Both the position numbers and the translations under genes were made by a program. From UBA5336 sp964492485 (GTDB lineage Bacteria; Pseudomonadota; Alphaproteobacteria; Caulobacterales; Hyphomonadaceae), in contig CAZBKM010000001.1 of NCBI GenBank assembly GCA_964492485.1, forward strand, positions 186,001 through 250,000: DNA of 64,000 nucleotides. The letters are read 5' to 3'. The notes under the pieces were generated by a model. That model searched no databases, had not been told where the DNA came from, and worked only from the letters and a program-made list of their open reading frames with translations. Below are positions 1 to 10,161 of the stretch, piece after piece. The stretch's first letter is position 1, and each line of letters opens with the position of its first letter.

Positions 1-1160
1 CGGGCCTCCGCGATCATCGCCTGCTGGACTTCCTGCTCATTGATCTGAATATCGTTCAGACGCCCGATCTCGGCCAGCACGAGGCCGAGGCGCACCCGCC
101 GCGCGGCGATCTTGCGATAATCCTCCTCGAGCTGCGCGTCGGTCTTGCCCGCATCGTCCTCGTCCAGCCGTCCGGCCTCCTTCTCCTGCTGGAGCTGGAC
201 CCAGATCTGTTGGAACTCGGCGTCCACCATCTTTTCAGGAAGCTCGAAATCGTGGGCCTCGTCCAATTTGTCCAGAAGGGCACGCTTCACCTTTGCCCGC
301 GAGGCCTGGTCGTATTCCGACTGGATCTGCTGGCGCACCATGTCCTTGAGCTGGTCCAGACTCTCCAGGCCAAGTCCCTTGGCGAAGTCGTCGTCCGGCT
401 CCGGGGTCTTCGGTTCGCGGATTTCGCGCACGGTGACGTCGAACGTCGCCGGTTTCCCGGCCAGATGTTCGGCGGGGTAGTCCTCGGGGAAGGTCACCTC
501 GATCTGCAGTTCCTGGCCGGCCTTCACCCCCTTGAGCTGCTCCTCGAAGCCCGGAATGAACCGCCCGGCGCCGATGACCACCGACTGCTCCTCCGCGCTG
601 CCGCCTTCGAAAGGCTCGCCGTCGATCTTGCCGACGAAGTCGATCACGGCGGCGTCGCCCTCGCGGGCCTTCGCGGTCTTGCCGCGCGGCTCGTACTGCT
701 TGTTCTGCTCCGCGATCCGGCCAACCGTCTCTTCGATCTCGGCGTCGTCGATCTGGGCCACGGGTTTCTCGAGCGACAGTCCGGCAATGTCGACCGGCTC
801 GAAGTCCGGCATGATGTCCACGTGCATGTGGTAGGCGAGGTCGGCCTGGCCTTCCAGCACCTGGTCCACGTCGCTTTCCATGTGGACATTGGGCTGGCCG
901 GCCGGGCGCAGCGCGGCATCGGCGATGACCTTTTCGTTGGCTTCCTTGACGAGACCCTCGACCAGCTCACCCATCAGCGATTTGCCAAACATGCGACGCA
1001 CATGGGAGGCGGGCACCTTTCCCGGACGAAACCCCTTCAGCTTCATCTGGGGCCGGATCTCCTCGATCCGCTCGTCCAGCCGTGTCTGCAGTTCGCTCTG
1101 GGGCACCTTCACCTGAAAGGTACGGCTCAAGCCTTCGGCCTTCGTCTGGTTAACTTCCAT
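1..1160 (-). CDS. tig: Trigger factor (ribosome-associated chaperone), C-terminus cut by window edge
   Basis: Trigger factor binds the ribosome at the exit tunnel and shields nascent chains; it is also an FKBP-type prolyl isomerase. The reading frame starts at ATG 1160 (MEVNQTKAEGLSRTFQVKVP) and stays open to the window edge, giving about 386 residues of a protein usually 430-480 long. The ribosome-docking signature GFRPGKVP is near residues 43-50. An FKBP-like domain follows (VIDFVGKIDGEPFEGGSAEE), then the helical C-terminal arm begins. The last part of that arm lies outside the window. The gene is downstream of tRNA-Leu on the same strand. clpP and clpX often follow tig, but that side is not visible. 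Confidence 0.95.
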   Translation of the reverse strand, partial: MEVNQTKAEGLSRTFQVKVPQSELQTRLDERIEEIRPQMKLKGFRPGKVPASHVRRMFGKSLMGELVEGLVKEANEKVIADAALRPAGQPNVHMESDVDQVLEGQADLAYHMHVDIMPDFEPVDIAGLSLEKPVAQIDDAEIEETVGRIAEQNKQYEPRGKTAKAREGDAAVIDFVGKIDGEPFEGGSAEEQSVVIGAGRFIPGFEEQLKGVKAGQELQIEVTFPEDYPAEHLAGKPATFDVTVREIREPKTPEPDDDFAKGLGLESLDQLKDMVRQQIQSEYDQASRAKVKRALLDKLDEAHDFELPEKMVDAEFQQIWVQLQQEKEAGRLDEDDAGKTDAQLEEDYRKIAARRVRLGLVLAEIGRLNDIQINEQEVQQAMIAEA

Positions 1161-1443
1161 CTCGGTCGTCCTCTGGGCCCCTGGCGAGCGGGACGCCGGC
1201 GTCGCGCCGGCCCGCCTGTGGAGGGGGTGACATCGAATTGAAGGCGGGGGTATGTCACACCGCGTTTCCCAAGTCCACGGCGCCTTGAGGCATAGCCGCG
1301 CGCCTGCCTGCTTCCGTTCCCGTGCCCTCAGGGGCAGAGCCCGTCCGGACCCGCTACGGTCATGGCCGCACCCTGGAACCGCACCACAGCCCTGAGCGCG
1401 ATCCATCGCGATGCCGCAGGCGGAGCGGGCGATCTAACAAGAA

Positions 1444-1528
1444 TGGTGCGGATGGAGGGACTCGAACCCCCACGCCTCGCGGCACTTGGACCTAAACCAA
1501 GCGTGTCTACCAATTCCACCACATCCGC
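1444..1528 (-). tRNA. tRNA-Leu (anticodon UAG), CCA encoded
   Basis: Read on the minus strand, the 85-nt element has acceptor arms GCGGATG and CATCCGC, a long class II variable arm and the T-loop motif GGTTCGAGTCC. The anticodon loop TTTAGGT sits between CTTGG and CCAAG, so the anticodon is TAG and reads CUA/CUG leucine codons. The 3' end is A-CCA, so CCA is genome-encoded. It lies between tig and nnrD. Confidence 0.95.
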
Positions 1529-1724
1529 AGGGGTGCGCAGCGTGTCGGTCTGCTACAGCGTTTTTGCCATTGGCGAAAGCGTGAAGCCGTTGCCCGCTCC
1601 CGCCGCGCGCTTCGTCGGTCTGGCGACCCTTCAGGTCAATCGGGGTCTATGAAAAGGCGCCAGGTTTCTGTTTTTGAACATTTTCCTCGCGCAAACCGTT
1701 GCGCACGTCGCTGAAAACAGCGCG

Positions 1725-2624
1725 CTAGTCGTCGCTTGTCCCGTTGACGAGGTCGCTGTCGAACAGGTCTGCCAGGACCGGGGGGAGCCGTTCGGGCAGA
1801 TCCTCGGCGATCAGGCCCGGACCGATGCGCCGCCCGATCTCGCCATGCAACCACGCGCCCGCCTGTGCGGCGAGCGGACCGCTCATGCCCTGCGCGATCA
1901 ACCCTCCGATGAAGCCCGCCAGCACATCGCCGGACCCGGCGGTTGCGAGGTAGGGCGAAGCGTGGCGGTTGACCACCGGGACCTCACCAGGGTGACCAAT
2001 GATGGTCTCCGCCCCCTTCAGAAGCACGGTGCAGCCCGCAGCGTCGGCGGCCGCCCGGGTGGCGTCGCGGCGGTCGCCATAGCGCTCCGCCAGGCCGGGG
2101 AAGAGCCGTTCGAACTCGCCGGCATGGGGCGTGAGCACACAATGGGGCGTCAGGTCCCGGAACAGAGACTTCGGATTGCCCTCGAAGACGGTGAGCGCGT
2201 CGGCGTCCACCACCAGCCTCTTGCCGACCTTCAACAGCGCCAGCACGTTGGCCCGGGTCGCCTCGCTGATGCCCGCGGCCGGCCCTATGACGAGCGCGCT
2301 GGCCTGGCCGGTCACGTCCAGAAGACCGTCGGTATCGTCGAACCGGCGCAGCATGATGGCGGTGAGATGCGCGGCATTCACCGACAGCGCGTCGGGCGGC
2401 GACAGGAGAGTCACCAGGCCCGCGCCGATCCGCAGCCCCGCCCGCGCGGCGAGGCGGGCGGCGCCCGTCTGGCTCAAACCGCCCGACACGCACATCAGGT
2501 GGCCGCGCGAATGCTTGTGATCGTCCCAGCCGGGGCGCGGCAAACGGCCGGCCCACAGACTCGGATGATTGTCATATGCGCTGAGAGCCCCACCCCGCGC
2601 CGTCGCCGGAAGACGATCGTTCAT
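1725..2624 (-). CDS. nnrD: ADP/ATP-dependent NAD(P)H-hydrate dehydratase (YjeF C-terminal domain only)
   Basis: This repair enzyme dehydrates the S-form of damaged NAD(P)H hydrates back to NAD(P)H. The 299-residue protein has the ribokinase-like fold of the YjeF C-terminal domain: LVVDADALTVF, VLTPHAGEFERLF, VLLKGAETI and the diagnostic LATAGSGDVLAGF near the C-terminus. ATG 2624 (MNDRLPATARGG) was chosen because it is 4 bases after the upstream phosphatase stop; the longer frame to 2783 runs into that gene. In many alphaproteobacteria the gene beside glnB encodes a two-domain epimerase-dehydratase. Here there is no room for the N-terminal epimerase half. It is the last gene of a coq4 / phosphatase / nnrD operon. 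Confidence 0.9.
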   Translation of the reverse strand: MNDRLPATARGGALSAYDNHPSLWAGRLPRPGWDDHKHSRGHLMCVSGGLSQTGAARLAARAGLRIGAGLVTLLSPPDALSVNAAHLTAIMLRRFDDTDGLLDVTGQASALVIGPAAGISEATRANVLALLKVGKRLVVDADALTVFEGNPKSLFRDLTPHCVLTPHAGEFERLFPGLAERYGDRRDATRAAADAAGCTVLLKGAETIIGHPGEVPVVNRHASPYLATAGSGDVLAGFIGGLIAQGMSGPLAAQAGAWLHGEIGRRIGPGLIAEDLPERLPPVLADLFDSDLVNGTSDD

Positions 2625-2628
2625 GACC

Positions 2629-3165
2629 CTACAGTATGCGGGTCTCGCCCGCGTCGCCAAGGGCCATGACGCGCAGGGCGCCCTCGTCAGTGGCGATCCG
2701 CGTGATCGAGGCATTGTCAGGTCGAAAGACGAGCACCTTCCGCTCGCCGAGGATCTGCCCGACGATCGCGTTGATGGCGACAAAGTGGGAGAACACGGCC
2801 GTTCCGGGCGCCAGGGCGCGGATCGCTGCGAGCGTGCCGGCGCGCCAGGGCGCCAACAGGTCGTCTTCCGGCCAGTCGCCGCCCATCAGGTCGCGCAGCC
2901 AGGCCGGCCGGTCCGTCAGTCCCTGCGGCGTGGGAATTTCCGACACCGCAGGCTCGATCATCGCCCGGTGGCCCGTTTCGGCTTCCAGCGCAGCAGCGGT
3001 TTCGCGGCAGCGCTGCATCGGGCTGGTCAGAATCTGCGTGACACCGGCGTTCGCCAGCGTTCGGGCGGCCCGTGCGGCCTGCTCCCTGCCGCGGAGGCTG
3101 AGGCCCGGGTCCTCGGCATCGCCCCAACCGGCGGCAGCTTCGCCATGGCGGACGAGATAGATCAT
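2629..3165 (-). CDS. Histidine phosphatase superfamily protein (SixA/GpmB type)
   Basis: This is a 178-residue single-domain histidine phosphatase. The catalytic RHG motif is at the N-terminus (MIYLVRHGEA). The second half supplies the other active-site histidine in VFSHFVAINAIVG. It is cytoplasmic, with no signal peptide. The start codon ATG 3165 overlaps the coq4 stop in an ATGA arrangement, and the stop is 4 bases before nnrD, so the three genes are probably one transcript. The length is near SixA, a phosphohistidine phosphatase, but the long insert between the two motifs is more like GpmB/CobC relatives. The substrate cannot be assigned from sequence. Confidence 0.85.
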   Translation of the reverse strand: MIYLVRHGEAAAGWGDAEDPGLSLRGREQAARAARTLANAGVTQILTSPMQRCRETAAALEAETGHRAMIEPAVSEIPTPQGLTDRPAWLRDLMGGDWPEDDLLAPWRAGTLAAIRALAPGTAVFSHFVAINAIVGQILGERKVLVFRPDNASITRIATDEGALRVMALGDAGETRIL

Positions 3166-3923
3166 GCCGCGTTCGGTACGGCAGCGGGATCGAGGTCCCT
3201 TATCTGCGCCAGGGCACGGCGGTACGCCAAGGGCGGCCGAATGTTGAGGCGGGCGCGCGCCGCCTCAAGGGGCTCTGCCAGCAGGGCGCGCACATCCTCC
3301 CGAACGATCTTGCTTGCGGCCCGCCCATTGGCGCGTCCCTCGCGGAAACAGGCCTTGATGTCGATATGGTCCGGCACCTGTTTTCTGATTTCCCGGCAGC
3401 CCATCCAGGCGATGAACAGGACGCCGCGACCGCCATTCTGTTCATGACTGAAGGCCAGAAGCGCGGCTTCCCCGAGCCCGTCCCGGCCATAGCCGCTCAG
3501 CACATGGAACAGGTCGTGGGTGTCGCGGAGGCGATTGCCATACCATTCCAGAAGGTCGTCATGGCGTGGACGGGCGAACTTCTCCGACTCTTCGACAAGC
3601 CCTTGCGCCGTCAGGCCTTCGCGCTCCATGAAGCGGATATAGTGATCGGCAACCGATCCGGCGGGGTAGGTCCGCAGCGTATCATGATCGTCCAGGATCG
3701 GGGGAAGGTACTCTCGCGCCGCGATCCTCTGTTGCCCCTCCGGCGTCGCGGCGAACGCCTCCAGATCGCGCAGCAGCGACCGGCCGTTCAGCGCCTCGAT
3801 GATGTGGAAGACCTGTTCGGTGTCCTCCTTGTCCGCGATGAGACGACGCATCCGGGCCATGGCCGTGAAGGGCTTGAACCGCGGGGGCTTCCGAGCCGGA
3901 TGGCTTATCGGGATATCGGTCAT
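3162..3923 (-). CDS. Coq4-family protein (ubiquinone biosynthesis)
   Basis: Coq4 proteins act in ubiquinone biosynthesis; in yeast and human Coq4 is needed for the CoQ complex and has been linked to oxidative decarboxylation of the ring. The 253-residue protein carries the family metal motif HDxxH-x11-E as HDLFHVLSGYGRDGLGE (His136, Asp137, His140, Glu152). I chose the ATG at 3923 (MTDIPISHPA) because GGAG sits 8 bases upstream. An ATG 12 bases earlier is in frame but lacks that spacing. The gene heads a leftward operon with the histidine phosphatase (ATGA overlap) and nnrD, and is divergent from glnB. Why it sits beside nitrogen genes is unclear. Confidence 0.88.
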   Translation of the reverse strand: MTDIPISHPARKPPRFKPFTAMARMRRLIADKEDTEQVFHIIEALNGRSLLRDLEAFAATPEGQQRIAAREYLPPILDDHDTLRTYPAGSVADHYIRFMEREGLTAQGLVEESEKFARPRHDDLLEWYGNRLRDTHDLFHVLSGYGRDGLGEAALLAFSHEQNGGRGVLFIAWMGCREIRKQVPDHIDIKACFREGRANGRAASKIVREDVRALLAEPLEAARARLNIRPPLAYRRALAQIRDLDPAAVPNAA

Positions 3924-3970
3924 GACACACTCCATGACATGAGTTTACCACGGCATGCGCCTACCGCCAA

Positions 3971-3984
3971 TGACGCCGGCGTCA
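3971..3984. promoter_or_regulatory. Perfect 14-bp palindrome in the coq4/glnB divergent region
   Basis: TGACGCCGGCGTCA is identical to its reverse complement. It lies 30 bases upstream of the NtrC-type site and 48 bases from the coq4 start. It does not match the NtrC consensus. It could be an operator for the coq4 side, or chance in a GC-rich region. Confidence 0.3.
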
Positions 3985-3994
3985 CCTTAAGTGA

Positions 3995-4477
<483 letters not shown>

Positions 4478-4561
4478 GGCCGGGCCTTCCCGGAGGGGCC
4501 TGCGCCGCCCCAGACTCACACCCCACAAACCCGAACGAGAAAGACCTGAGGAGGGCTGAAC

Positions 4562-5965
4562 ATGTCGGACGACATTCTCAAGATGATGCAGGAAAAGGAC
4601 GTGGAGTTCGTCGACCTGCGGTTTACCGACCCGCGCGGTAAGCTGCAGCATGTGACGTTCCACAAGAACATGGTGGATGCCGACTTCTTCGAGGACGGCC
4701 AGATGTTTGACGGCTCGTCGATCACGGGCTGGAAGGCCATCAACGAGTCCGACATGACTCTCAAGCCCGACACGGAAACGGCGATCATCGATCCCTTCTT
4801 CCAGCAGACCACCCTGTCGATCTTCTGCGACGTGCTGGATCCGATGACAGGCCAGGCCTACAACCGCGATCCGCGCACCACGGCAAAGAAGGCCGAGGCC
4901 TATCTCAGCTCGACCGGCGTCGGCACGACGGCCTTTTTCGGTCCCGAGGCCGAATTCTTCGTGTTCGACGACGTCCGCTGGTCCGTGGAGAAGCACAAGA
5001 CCGGCTACGAATTCGATTCGACCGAACTGCCCTCCAATGCAGGCAAGTCCTACGAGACCGGAAACATGGGGCACCGTCCCGGACCCAAGGGCGGCTACTT
5101 CCCCGTGCCGCCGGTCGACAGCGAACAGGACATGCGCTCGGAAATGCTGAGCGTGATGCAGGAGATCGGCATCGAGCCGGAAAAGCATCACCACGAGGTG
5201 GCCCCCGCACAGCATGAGCTGGGCTTCAAGTTCGCCACGCTGACCCGCTGCGCCGACAAGATGCAGCTCTACAAGTACGTGATCCACAATGTGGCGGCGT
5301 CCTATGGCAAGACGGCCACGTTCATGCCCAAGCCCTACCACCAGGACAATGGCTCGGGGATGCACGTCCACCAGTCCATCTGGAACGGATCGACCCCGTT
5401 GTTCGCCGGCGACCGCTATGGCGACCTGTCCGACATCTGCCTTCATTACATCGGCGGCATCATCAAGCACGCCCGGGCCCTGAACGCGCTGACCAATGCG
5501 TCGACGAATTCCTACAAGCGCCTGGTGCCCGGATACGAGGCGCCGGTCTTGCTGGCCTATTCCTCGCGCAACCGCTCGGCCTCGATCCGGATTCCCTATT
5601 CGCCGTCACCGAAGGGCAAGCGGATCGAGACCCGTTTCCCCGATCCCACGGCCAATCCGTACCTGGCCTACGCCGCCTTGCTGATGGCCGGCCTCGACGG
5701 GATCGAGAACAAGATCGATCCCGGCCAGGCCATGGACAAGGATCTCTATGCCCTCCCGCCGGAGGAGCTGAAGGACATCCCCACCGTTTGCCGATCGCTT
5801 CGGGAGGCCTGCGAGTCGCTCGACGCCGATCGCGACTTCCTCAAGAAGGGCAATGTGATGGATGACGACCAGATCGACGCCTATATCGACCTCAAGATGG
5901 AGGAAGTCGACCGGTTGGAAACCTATCCTCACCCGGTCGAGTTCGACATGTACTACAAGGTCTAG
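4562..5965 (+). CDS. glnA: Glutamine synthetase type I
   Basis: Glutamine synthetase makes glutamine from glutamate, ammonia and ATP, the main ammonium assimilation step. The 467-residue protein has the beta-grasp domain ([11 protein letters not shown]) and the catalytic signature with [12 protein letters not shown]. Metal and substrate loops include [10 protein letters not shown] and NRSASIRIP. The adenylylation tyrosine is retained as Tyr396 in [10 protein letters not shown], so GlnE-type control is expected. A GAGGAGG ribosome site precedes ATG 4562. The gene follows glnB and ends before a strong terminator. It faces the convergent VWA gene. Confidence 0.98.
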   Translation: MSDDILKMMQEKDVEFVDLRFTDPRGKLQHVTFHKNMVDADFFEDGQMFDGSSITGWKAINESDMTLKPDTETAIIDPFFQQTTLSIFCDVLDPMTGQAYNRDPRTTAKKAEAYLSSTGVGTTAFFGPEAEFFVFDDVRWSVEKHKTGYEFDSTELPSNAGKSYETGNMGHRPGPKGGYFPVPPVDSEQDMRSEMLSVMQEIGIEPEKHHHEVAPAQHELGFKFATLTRCADKMQLYKYVIHNVAASYGKTATFMPKPYHQDNGSGMHVHQSIWNGSTPLFAGDRYGDLSDICLHYIGGIIKHARALNALTNASTNSYKRLVPGYEAPVLLAYSSRNRSASIRIPYSPSPKGKRIETRFPDPTANPYLAYAALLMAGLDGIENKIDPGQAMDKDLYALPPEELKDIPTVCRSLREACESLDADRDFLKKGNVMDDDQIDAYIDLKMEEVDRLETYPHPVEFDMYYKV

Positions 5966-6014
5966 ATCGCCTCTCAGATCGGCTGGCCGGGCGTTGTCCG
6001 GCCGGCCTGCACGG

Positions 6015-6060
6015 CGGTGCCTGCCCACGTCCTCCTCCATGGGCAGGCACCGTTTTTTTT
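6015..6060 (+). terminator. Rho-independent terminator of glnBA
   Basis: A 13-bp stem (CGGTGCCTGCCCA pairing with TGGGCAGGCACCG), a 12-base loop and eight T residues follow glnA by about 50 bases. It separates glnA from the convergent VWA gene whose stop is at 6078. Confidence 0.93.
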
Positions 6061-6077
6061 CGCGTTCCGATCGGGGC

Positions 6078-7520
6078 TCAGGCGTAAGCCAGCAACACGT
6101 CGTCGACGGCCCGTTCCAGGTCGCGCAGCGTGGCCACCTGTCCGGTCAGGTCACACTGGGGCCGATATCGCAACATCTCGCTGTCGCCAGTCCCCCACAG
6201 GCTGCGTGGCTCCGGGCAGAGCCAGAGCGTGCGCTTTGCCCGCGCAGTGAGTTCCCGGAAGATGTCTAGCCGTGGGTCACCGTGGTTGGACCGGCCGTCG
6301 CCCAGAATGATCACGGTCGTGCGACGGTCGATCTGATGCCAGTGGCGGGTCTTGAGATCGGACAGGGCCTGTCCGTAATCCGTCGATCCCATGCCCGCGT
6401 CCCGCAGGATGCGCTGCATGGCCACCTCGAAACCGTCGGTGTCGAGCCACGGTCCGACATCGTGCAACCGGGCGGAAAAGGCATAGGCTTCGAGGTCCGG
6501 CACAACGTCCCGCAGGCTGTGGAGCAACAGAAGCAGAAACCTGACATAGCGCGCGACCGAGTTGGATACGTCGCAGATCACGACGATCCGTGGCCGGTCC
6601 CTGCGCTTCTGGCGCCAATGCAGGTCGAACGGCACCCCACCGATGCCGGCATTTGCCCGGAGGGTCCGGCGCGCATCCAGAACGCCCCGGTTCCGCTTGC
6701 GGCGTCGACGGGAATGCTTGACCGCAAGGCGGCGGGCCATCTTCGCCACCAGCGCCTTCATTCGCTCCAGATCCGTTCGGTCCAGGTCGCTCAGGCGCTT
6801 TTCCGCAAGGACATCCTCGCGGAACCGCTCGGTGCGTCCGGCGCCATAAATGTCGAACTGGGCCTCCGCATGGTCGCGCGCCCGCTGAAACATCTCACGC
6901 CTGGCCGCCATCAGCGCATCGGCTTCGGCATCGGCGTCCGGCGTACGCGCCTGCAGACGGTCCAGGAGGCGTGCTTCCAGCCGCGCCACGCCCATGGCCT
7001 TCATCATTTGCTGGGCATAGTACCCGGTCTGCGTGGAGAACCGAATGTCCTGCACGCCGACCTCACGCCCGGCCCGTTCTATGGCCACCTGCAAGGCGAC
7101 CTGATCAGGATTCCGTGCGAGGTCGAGAAGGTCCGGCGCCCCCGCCTCGCCAGCTCCGCCAGGGCTTGTCGGCGGGCCGGATGCGGGCTCACCGCCTGCA
7201 TCAGCCGCATCGGCGCCGGGTTTCGTGCCCGTGTCAGGCGTGGCCTCGCCGGCGGGCTCTCCGTCTTCGGTCTCGCCCGGCATGGCCTCGCCGGTGGCCG
7301 GACGTGGTGCAAAGAACAGGTCGAAGAGGCGGTCATAAGTCGCCGAGTCTTCGAGAGATTTCGCCAGAACCGGGCGCAATCCGTCCTTCAGCGACTGACG
7401 GTCGCCATAACCGACCAGCTTAAGCGTCCTGACCGCATCTATGGCCTCGGCGGGGGAGACCGGCACATCCGCCGAGCGCAGGGCGCGGACGAAATCGGTG
7501 ACCGTGCGCTCCGCAGCCAT
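6078..7520 (-). CDS. VWA domain protein, CoxE family, partner of MoxR ATPase
   Basis: The protein has 480 residues. The C-terminal half is a von Willebrand A domain with an intact MIDAS metal site, D317-V-S319-N-S321 in ICDVSNSV. The N-terminal third contains a Pro/Gly/Glu/Ala-rich linker (about residues 72-130) and a helical region rich in Arg. There is no signal peptide. CoxE/VWA proteins act with MoxR AAA+ ATPases in metal insertion or complex maturation; in CO dehydrogenase clusters CoxE helps mature the Cu-Mo enzyme. Here no such target is adjacent, so the client is unknown. The start ATG directly follows the MoxR stop (TAGATG), which indicates translational coupling. Confidence 0.88.
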   Translation of the reverse strand: MAAERTVTDFVRALRSADVPVSPAEAIDAVRTLKLVGYGDRQSLKDGLRPVLAKSLEDSATYDRLFDLFFAPRPATGEAMPGETEDGEPAGEATPDTGTKPGADAADAGGEPASGPPTSPGGAGEAGAPDLLDLARNPDQVALQVAIERAGREVGVQDIRFSTQTGYYAQQMMKAMGVARLEARLLDRLQARTPDADAEADALMAARREMFQRARDHAEAQFDIYGAGRTERFREDVLAEKRLSDLDRTDLERMKALVAKMARRLAVKHSRRRRKRNRGVLDARRTLRANAGIGGVPFDLHWRQKRRDRPRIVVICDVSNSVARYVRFLLLLLHSLRDVVPDLEAYAFSARLHDVGPWLDTDGFEVAMQRILRDAGMGSTDYGQALSDLKTRHWHQIDRRTTVIILGDGRSNHGDPRLDIFRELTARAKRTLWLCPEPRSLWGTGDSEMLRYRPQCDLTGQVATLRDLERAVDDVLLAYA

Positions 7521-8516
7521 CTAGAGGTCCGGATAGCCCGAAGCGATGCGCCCCTCGCCGGTCTCGCGCGCCGAACGGGCCAGCTTGGCCAGGTGGCGGT
7601 CGACGGAGCGGATGTCGCTCTCATGCTTGAGCAGGACGTTCAGCGTGTCACGCACAAGACGCTCGTCCAGCGCGTCGGCGTGCATCAGCACCAGTGTTCG
7701 CGCCCAATCGACGGTTTCGGAGATCGAGGGCCGCTTCTTGATGTCCTCGTCGCGCAGACCCTGTACGAAGGCCACGAGCTGCTTGAGCAGGTCTGCGCCG
7801 ATGTCGGGTACGCGCGCGCCAACGATCTGCCGCTCGCGTTCCGGCGTGGGGAAATCGATATGCAGGTGCAGGCAGCGCCGTTTCAGCGCATCCCCGAGTT
7901 CCCTGACATTGTTCGACGTCAGGATCACGATCGGCGCCACCTTTGCGGCGATCGTCCCGATTTCGGGAACGGTGACCTGATAGTCCGACAGCACCTCGAG
8001 CAGGAAGGCCTCGAATTCCTCGTCTGACTTGTCGATCTCGTCGATCAGCAGGACCGATCCGGTCTCCGCCTGCATGGCTTTCAACAGGGGCCGGGGCTCT
8101 AGGAATTCGGGCGAAAAGAACAGGTCCTCGAACCGCCCGAGCTTCGCCAGCAGCGCCTCGAACGTGTCGGCCTCGCCCAGGACGGCATTGAGCCTGTCTT
8201 TCAGGATCTGGGTATAGAGGAGCTGCTTGCCGTACTTCCACTCATAAAGGGCCTTCGACTCGTCGAGCCCCTCATAGCACTGCATCCGGGTCAACGGGAC
8301 ATCGAGATGGCGGGCGAGCGAAACGGCCAGGTCCGTCTTGCCGACTCCGGCCGGCCCCTCGATCAGGACCGGTTTGCGCAACCGGTGGGCCAGGAACAGG
8401 GCGGTGGAAATCTCCTTCGTGGAGATGTAGCCCACGTCGCTCAGGCCCTGGGTAATGGCCTCGACCGAGGTCAGCGCTTCATAGCCCGTGCGGGCCGGGG
8501 ATGGGGTATCTGCCAT
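7521..8516 (-). CDS. MoxR-family AAA+ ATPase
   Basis: MoxR ATPases are chaperone-like AAA+ proteins that remodel or metallate client enzymes with a VWA partner. The 331-residue protein has Walker A GPAGVGKT, Walker B VLLIDEIDKSDEEFEAFLLE and the sensor-1 region VILTSNNVREL. I chose ATG 8516 (MADTPSPARTGYE); an upstream in-frame ATG at 8561 would add 15 residues that do not look conserved. The gene is fused head-to-tail to the VWA gene with no spacer. It is not close to dehydrogenase genes. Confidence 0.93.
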   Translation of the reverse strand: MADTPSPARTGYEALTSVEAITQGLSDVGYISTKEISTALFLAHRLRKPVLIEGPAGVGKTDLAVSLARHLDVPLTRMQCYEGLDESKALYEWKYGKQLLYTQILKDRLNAVLGEADTFEALLAKLGRFEDLFFSPEFLEPRPLLKAMQAETGSVLLIDEIDKSDEEFEAFLLEVLSDYQVTVPEIGTIAAKVAPIVILTSNNVRELGDALKRRCLHLHIDFPTPERERQIVGARVPDIGADLLKQLVAFVQGLRDEDIKKRPSISETVDWARTLVLMHADALDERLVRDTLNVLLKHESDIRSVDRHLAKLARSARETGEGRIASGYPDL

Positions 8517-8601
8517 GCGCAAGGGGTAAGCGCCTGCGCCGCCCACGGCAAGCGCATACACTGCGGATTGACGCTGCGGTATGGTGGTTAGGGGATGCCG
8601 C

Positions 8602-9501
8602 TCAGGGCAGGTCGGGATCGGGGTCGCCCCGCCCGGCGCCCGGCAGCGCGGGATCCTGTAGGTGTCCGGGCCGCACCTGGGTCAGGGCACGGGCCATGCT
8701 CTCCCGAAGCCCCGGCACGTCGCGGGCCCAGGCGTCGAGGCGCTGCTTCATGGCCTGTCGCTGCAATCCGTCCTGGGAGCCGCACAGGTCGCAGGGAATG
8801 ATCGGGCAGTCCAGCGCGGCGGCGAGGCGGGCAAGGTCGGATTCGGCGCAGGCGATCAGGGGGCGCAGCACCTCCACATCGCCGGCGTCATTGGTCAGAC
8901 GGGCTGGCAGGGCGGCCAGCCGGCCACCATGGGCCAGGTTCAACATCAGGGTCTCGAGCGCATCGTCACGGTGATGCCCCAGCACGATGGCGTCACACCC
9001 GTCCTCACGCGCCACGCGATAGAGATGCCCCCGGCGCAATCGCGAGCACAGGCTGCAATAGGTCGCTCCCGCGGGCAGCTTCTCGGTCACCACGCTGTAG
9101 GTGTCGCGGGTTTCGATCCGGTAGGGCACGCCGAGCATGTCGAACCAGGCGGGCAGCACCTCCTTGGGGAAGCCCGGCTGGCCCTGGTCGAGATTGCAGG
9201 CGAGCAGCTCGGCCGAGAGATGGCCCTGGGCCTTCAGGTCGAGCAGGATGGCCAGCAGGGCATGGCTGTCCTTGCCCCCCGACAGGCAGACAAGCCAGCG
9301 GGGCGGTCGCGCCGTTCCGGTTGCGGGATCGCGTCGGGGACGGTCCATCTCCCAGGTCGCGACGGTTTCGCGCACGGTGCGGGCCAGACGCTTGCGCAAG
9401 CGGTTGAAGGCGGTGCTGTCGGGGCCGCGCGCGAACAGCCGGCGGGCGGCCGCCTTCCAGGAGGCCGCATGAGACAAACGGAGATGAGCCATGTCTGCCA
9501 T
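8602..9501 (-). CDS. ttcA: tRNA 2-thiocytidine biosynthesis protein TtcA
   Basis: TtcA thiolates cytidine 32 in tRNA using ATP and an Fe-S cluster. The protein (299 residues from ATG 9501) has the PP-loop [10 protein letters not shown], the CxxC pair in [11 protein letters not shown] and a further pair in CDLCGS. These are the cysteines used to hold the cluster. [16 protein letters not shown] is also typical. The C-terminus ends in a Pro/Gly/Asp tail. ATG 9492 is an equally possible start; the longest frame (9573) would overlap rnhB by 41 bases. The gene follows rnhB on the same strand by 31 bases. Confidence 0.92.
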   Translation of the reverse strand: MADMAHLRLSHAASWKAAARRLFARGPDSTAFNRLRKRLARTVRETVATWEMDRPRRDPATGTARPPRWLVCLSGGKDSHALLAILLDLKAQGHLSAELLACNLDQGQPGFPKEVLPAWFDMLGVPYRIETRDTYSVVTEKLPAGATYCSLCSRLRRGHLYRVAREDGCDAIVLGHHRDDALETLMLNLAHGGRLAALPARLTNDAGDVEVLRPLIACAESDLARLAAALDCPIIPCDLCGSQDGLQRQAMKQRLDAWARDVPGLRESMARALTQVRPGHLQDPALPGAGRGDPDPDLP

Positions 9502-9532
9502 GTGCCTCTGATGGCGGCTCGAAGGGCCGGCT

Positions 9533-10117
9533 TCAAGCGCTTTGGCGGTCTGCGGCGTTCCGGACCGGCGCAAAGCTCATGCGATGGGCCGGGCAGGGGC
9601 CGAGGCGCGCAAGGGCGTCGGCATGGGCGCGCGTGCCATAGCCCTTGTGTGCGGCAAAGCCGTAGCCGGGCTCGGCCACATCGAGGCGCATCATCTCCGC
9701 GTCCCGCGCCACCTTGGCCAGGATCGATGCCGCCGATATGGCCGGCTCGCTCAGGTCTCCCTTCACGACAGGCCGGACCGGGCAGGCAAGCCCGGTGGGC
9801 GGATCATTGCCATCCACCAGCGCCAGGTCCGGTTCGCAGGCCAGACCTGCCACGGCGCGGGTCATGGCAAGGTGCGTCGCGGCCCGGATGTTGAGCCGGT
9901 CGATCTCGGCCGCGCTGGCCCAGCCCAGCGACCAGGCCAGCGCCCGGGCATGGATCTCCGCGGCCAGGGCCTGCCTGCGGCGCGCCGACAGGGTCTTGCT
10001 GTCGGTAAGGCCGACAATGGGTCGCGCCGGGTCGAGGATGACCGCACCGGCGCACACCGGCCCGGCCCACGGACCCCGGCCGGCTTCATCGATCCCGCAT
10101 GTCAGCACTGGCCACAT
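9533..10117 (-). CDS. rnhB: Ribonuclease HII
   Basis: RNase HII cuts the RNA strand of RNA-DNA hybrids and removes single misincorporated ribonucleotides. The 194-residue protein begins [15 protein letters not shown] and holds the catalytic acidic residues in DEAGRG, LVDGND and the late [16 protein letters not shown] segment. The length fits the family. The longer frame to 10279 adds an unconserved N-terminus overlapping the divergent quinone reductase, so I set the start at ATG 10117. It precedes ttcA and is divergent from the reductase with a 44-base gap. Confidence 0.95.
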   Translation of the reverse strand: MWPVLTCGIDEAGRGPWAGPVCAGAVILDPARPIVGLTDSKTLSARRRQALAAEIHARALAWSLGWASAAEIDRLNIRAATHLAMTRAVAGLACEPDLALVDGNDPPTGLACPVRPVVKGDLSEPAISAASILAKVARDAEMMRLDVAEPGYGFAAHKGYGTRAHADALARLGPCPAHRMSFAPVRNAADRQSA

Positions 10118-10161
10118 CCTGTATTCCGTTGCACGATTCTTCCAGTCAGGGAGGCCTCCGC

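Noticed and set aside
1674..2669. 331-codon rightward frame opposite nnrD
   Set aside because: Antisense shadow; nnrD carries the family motifs.
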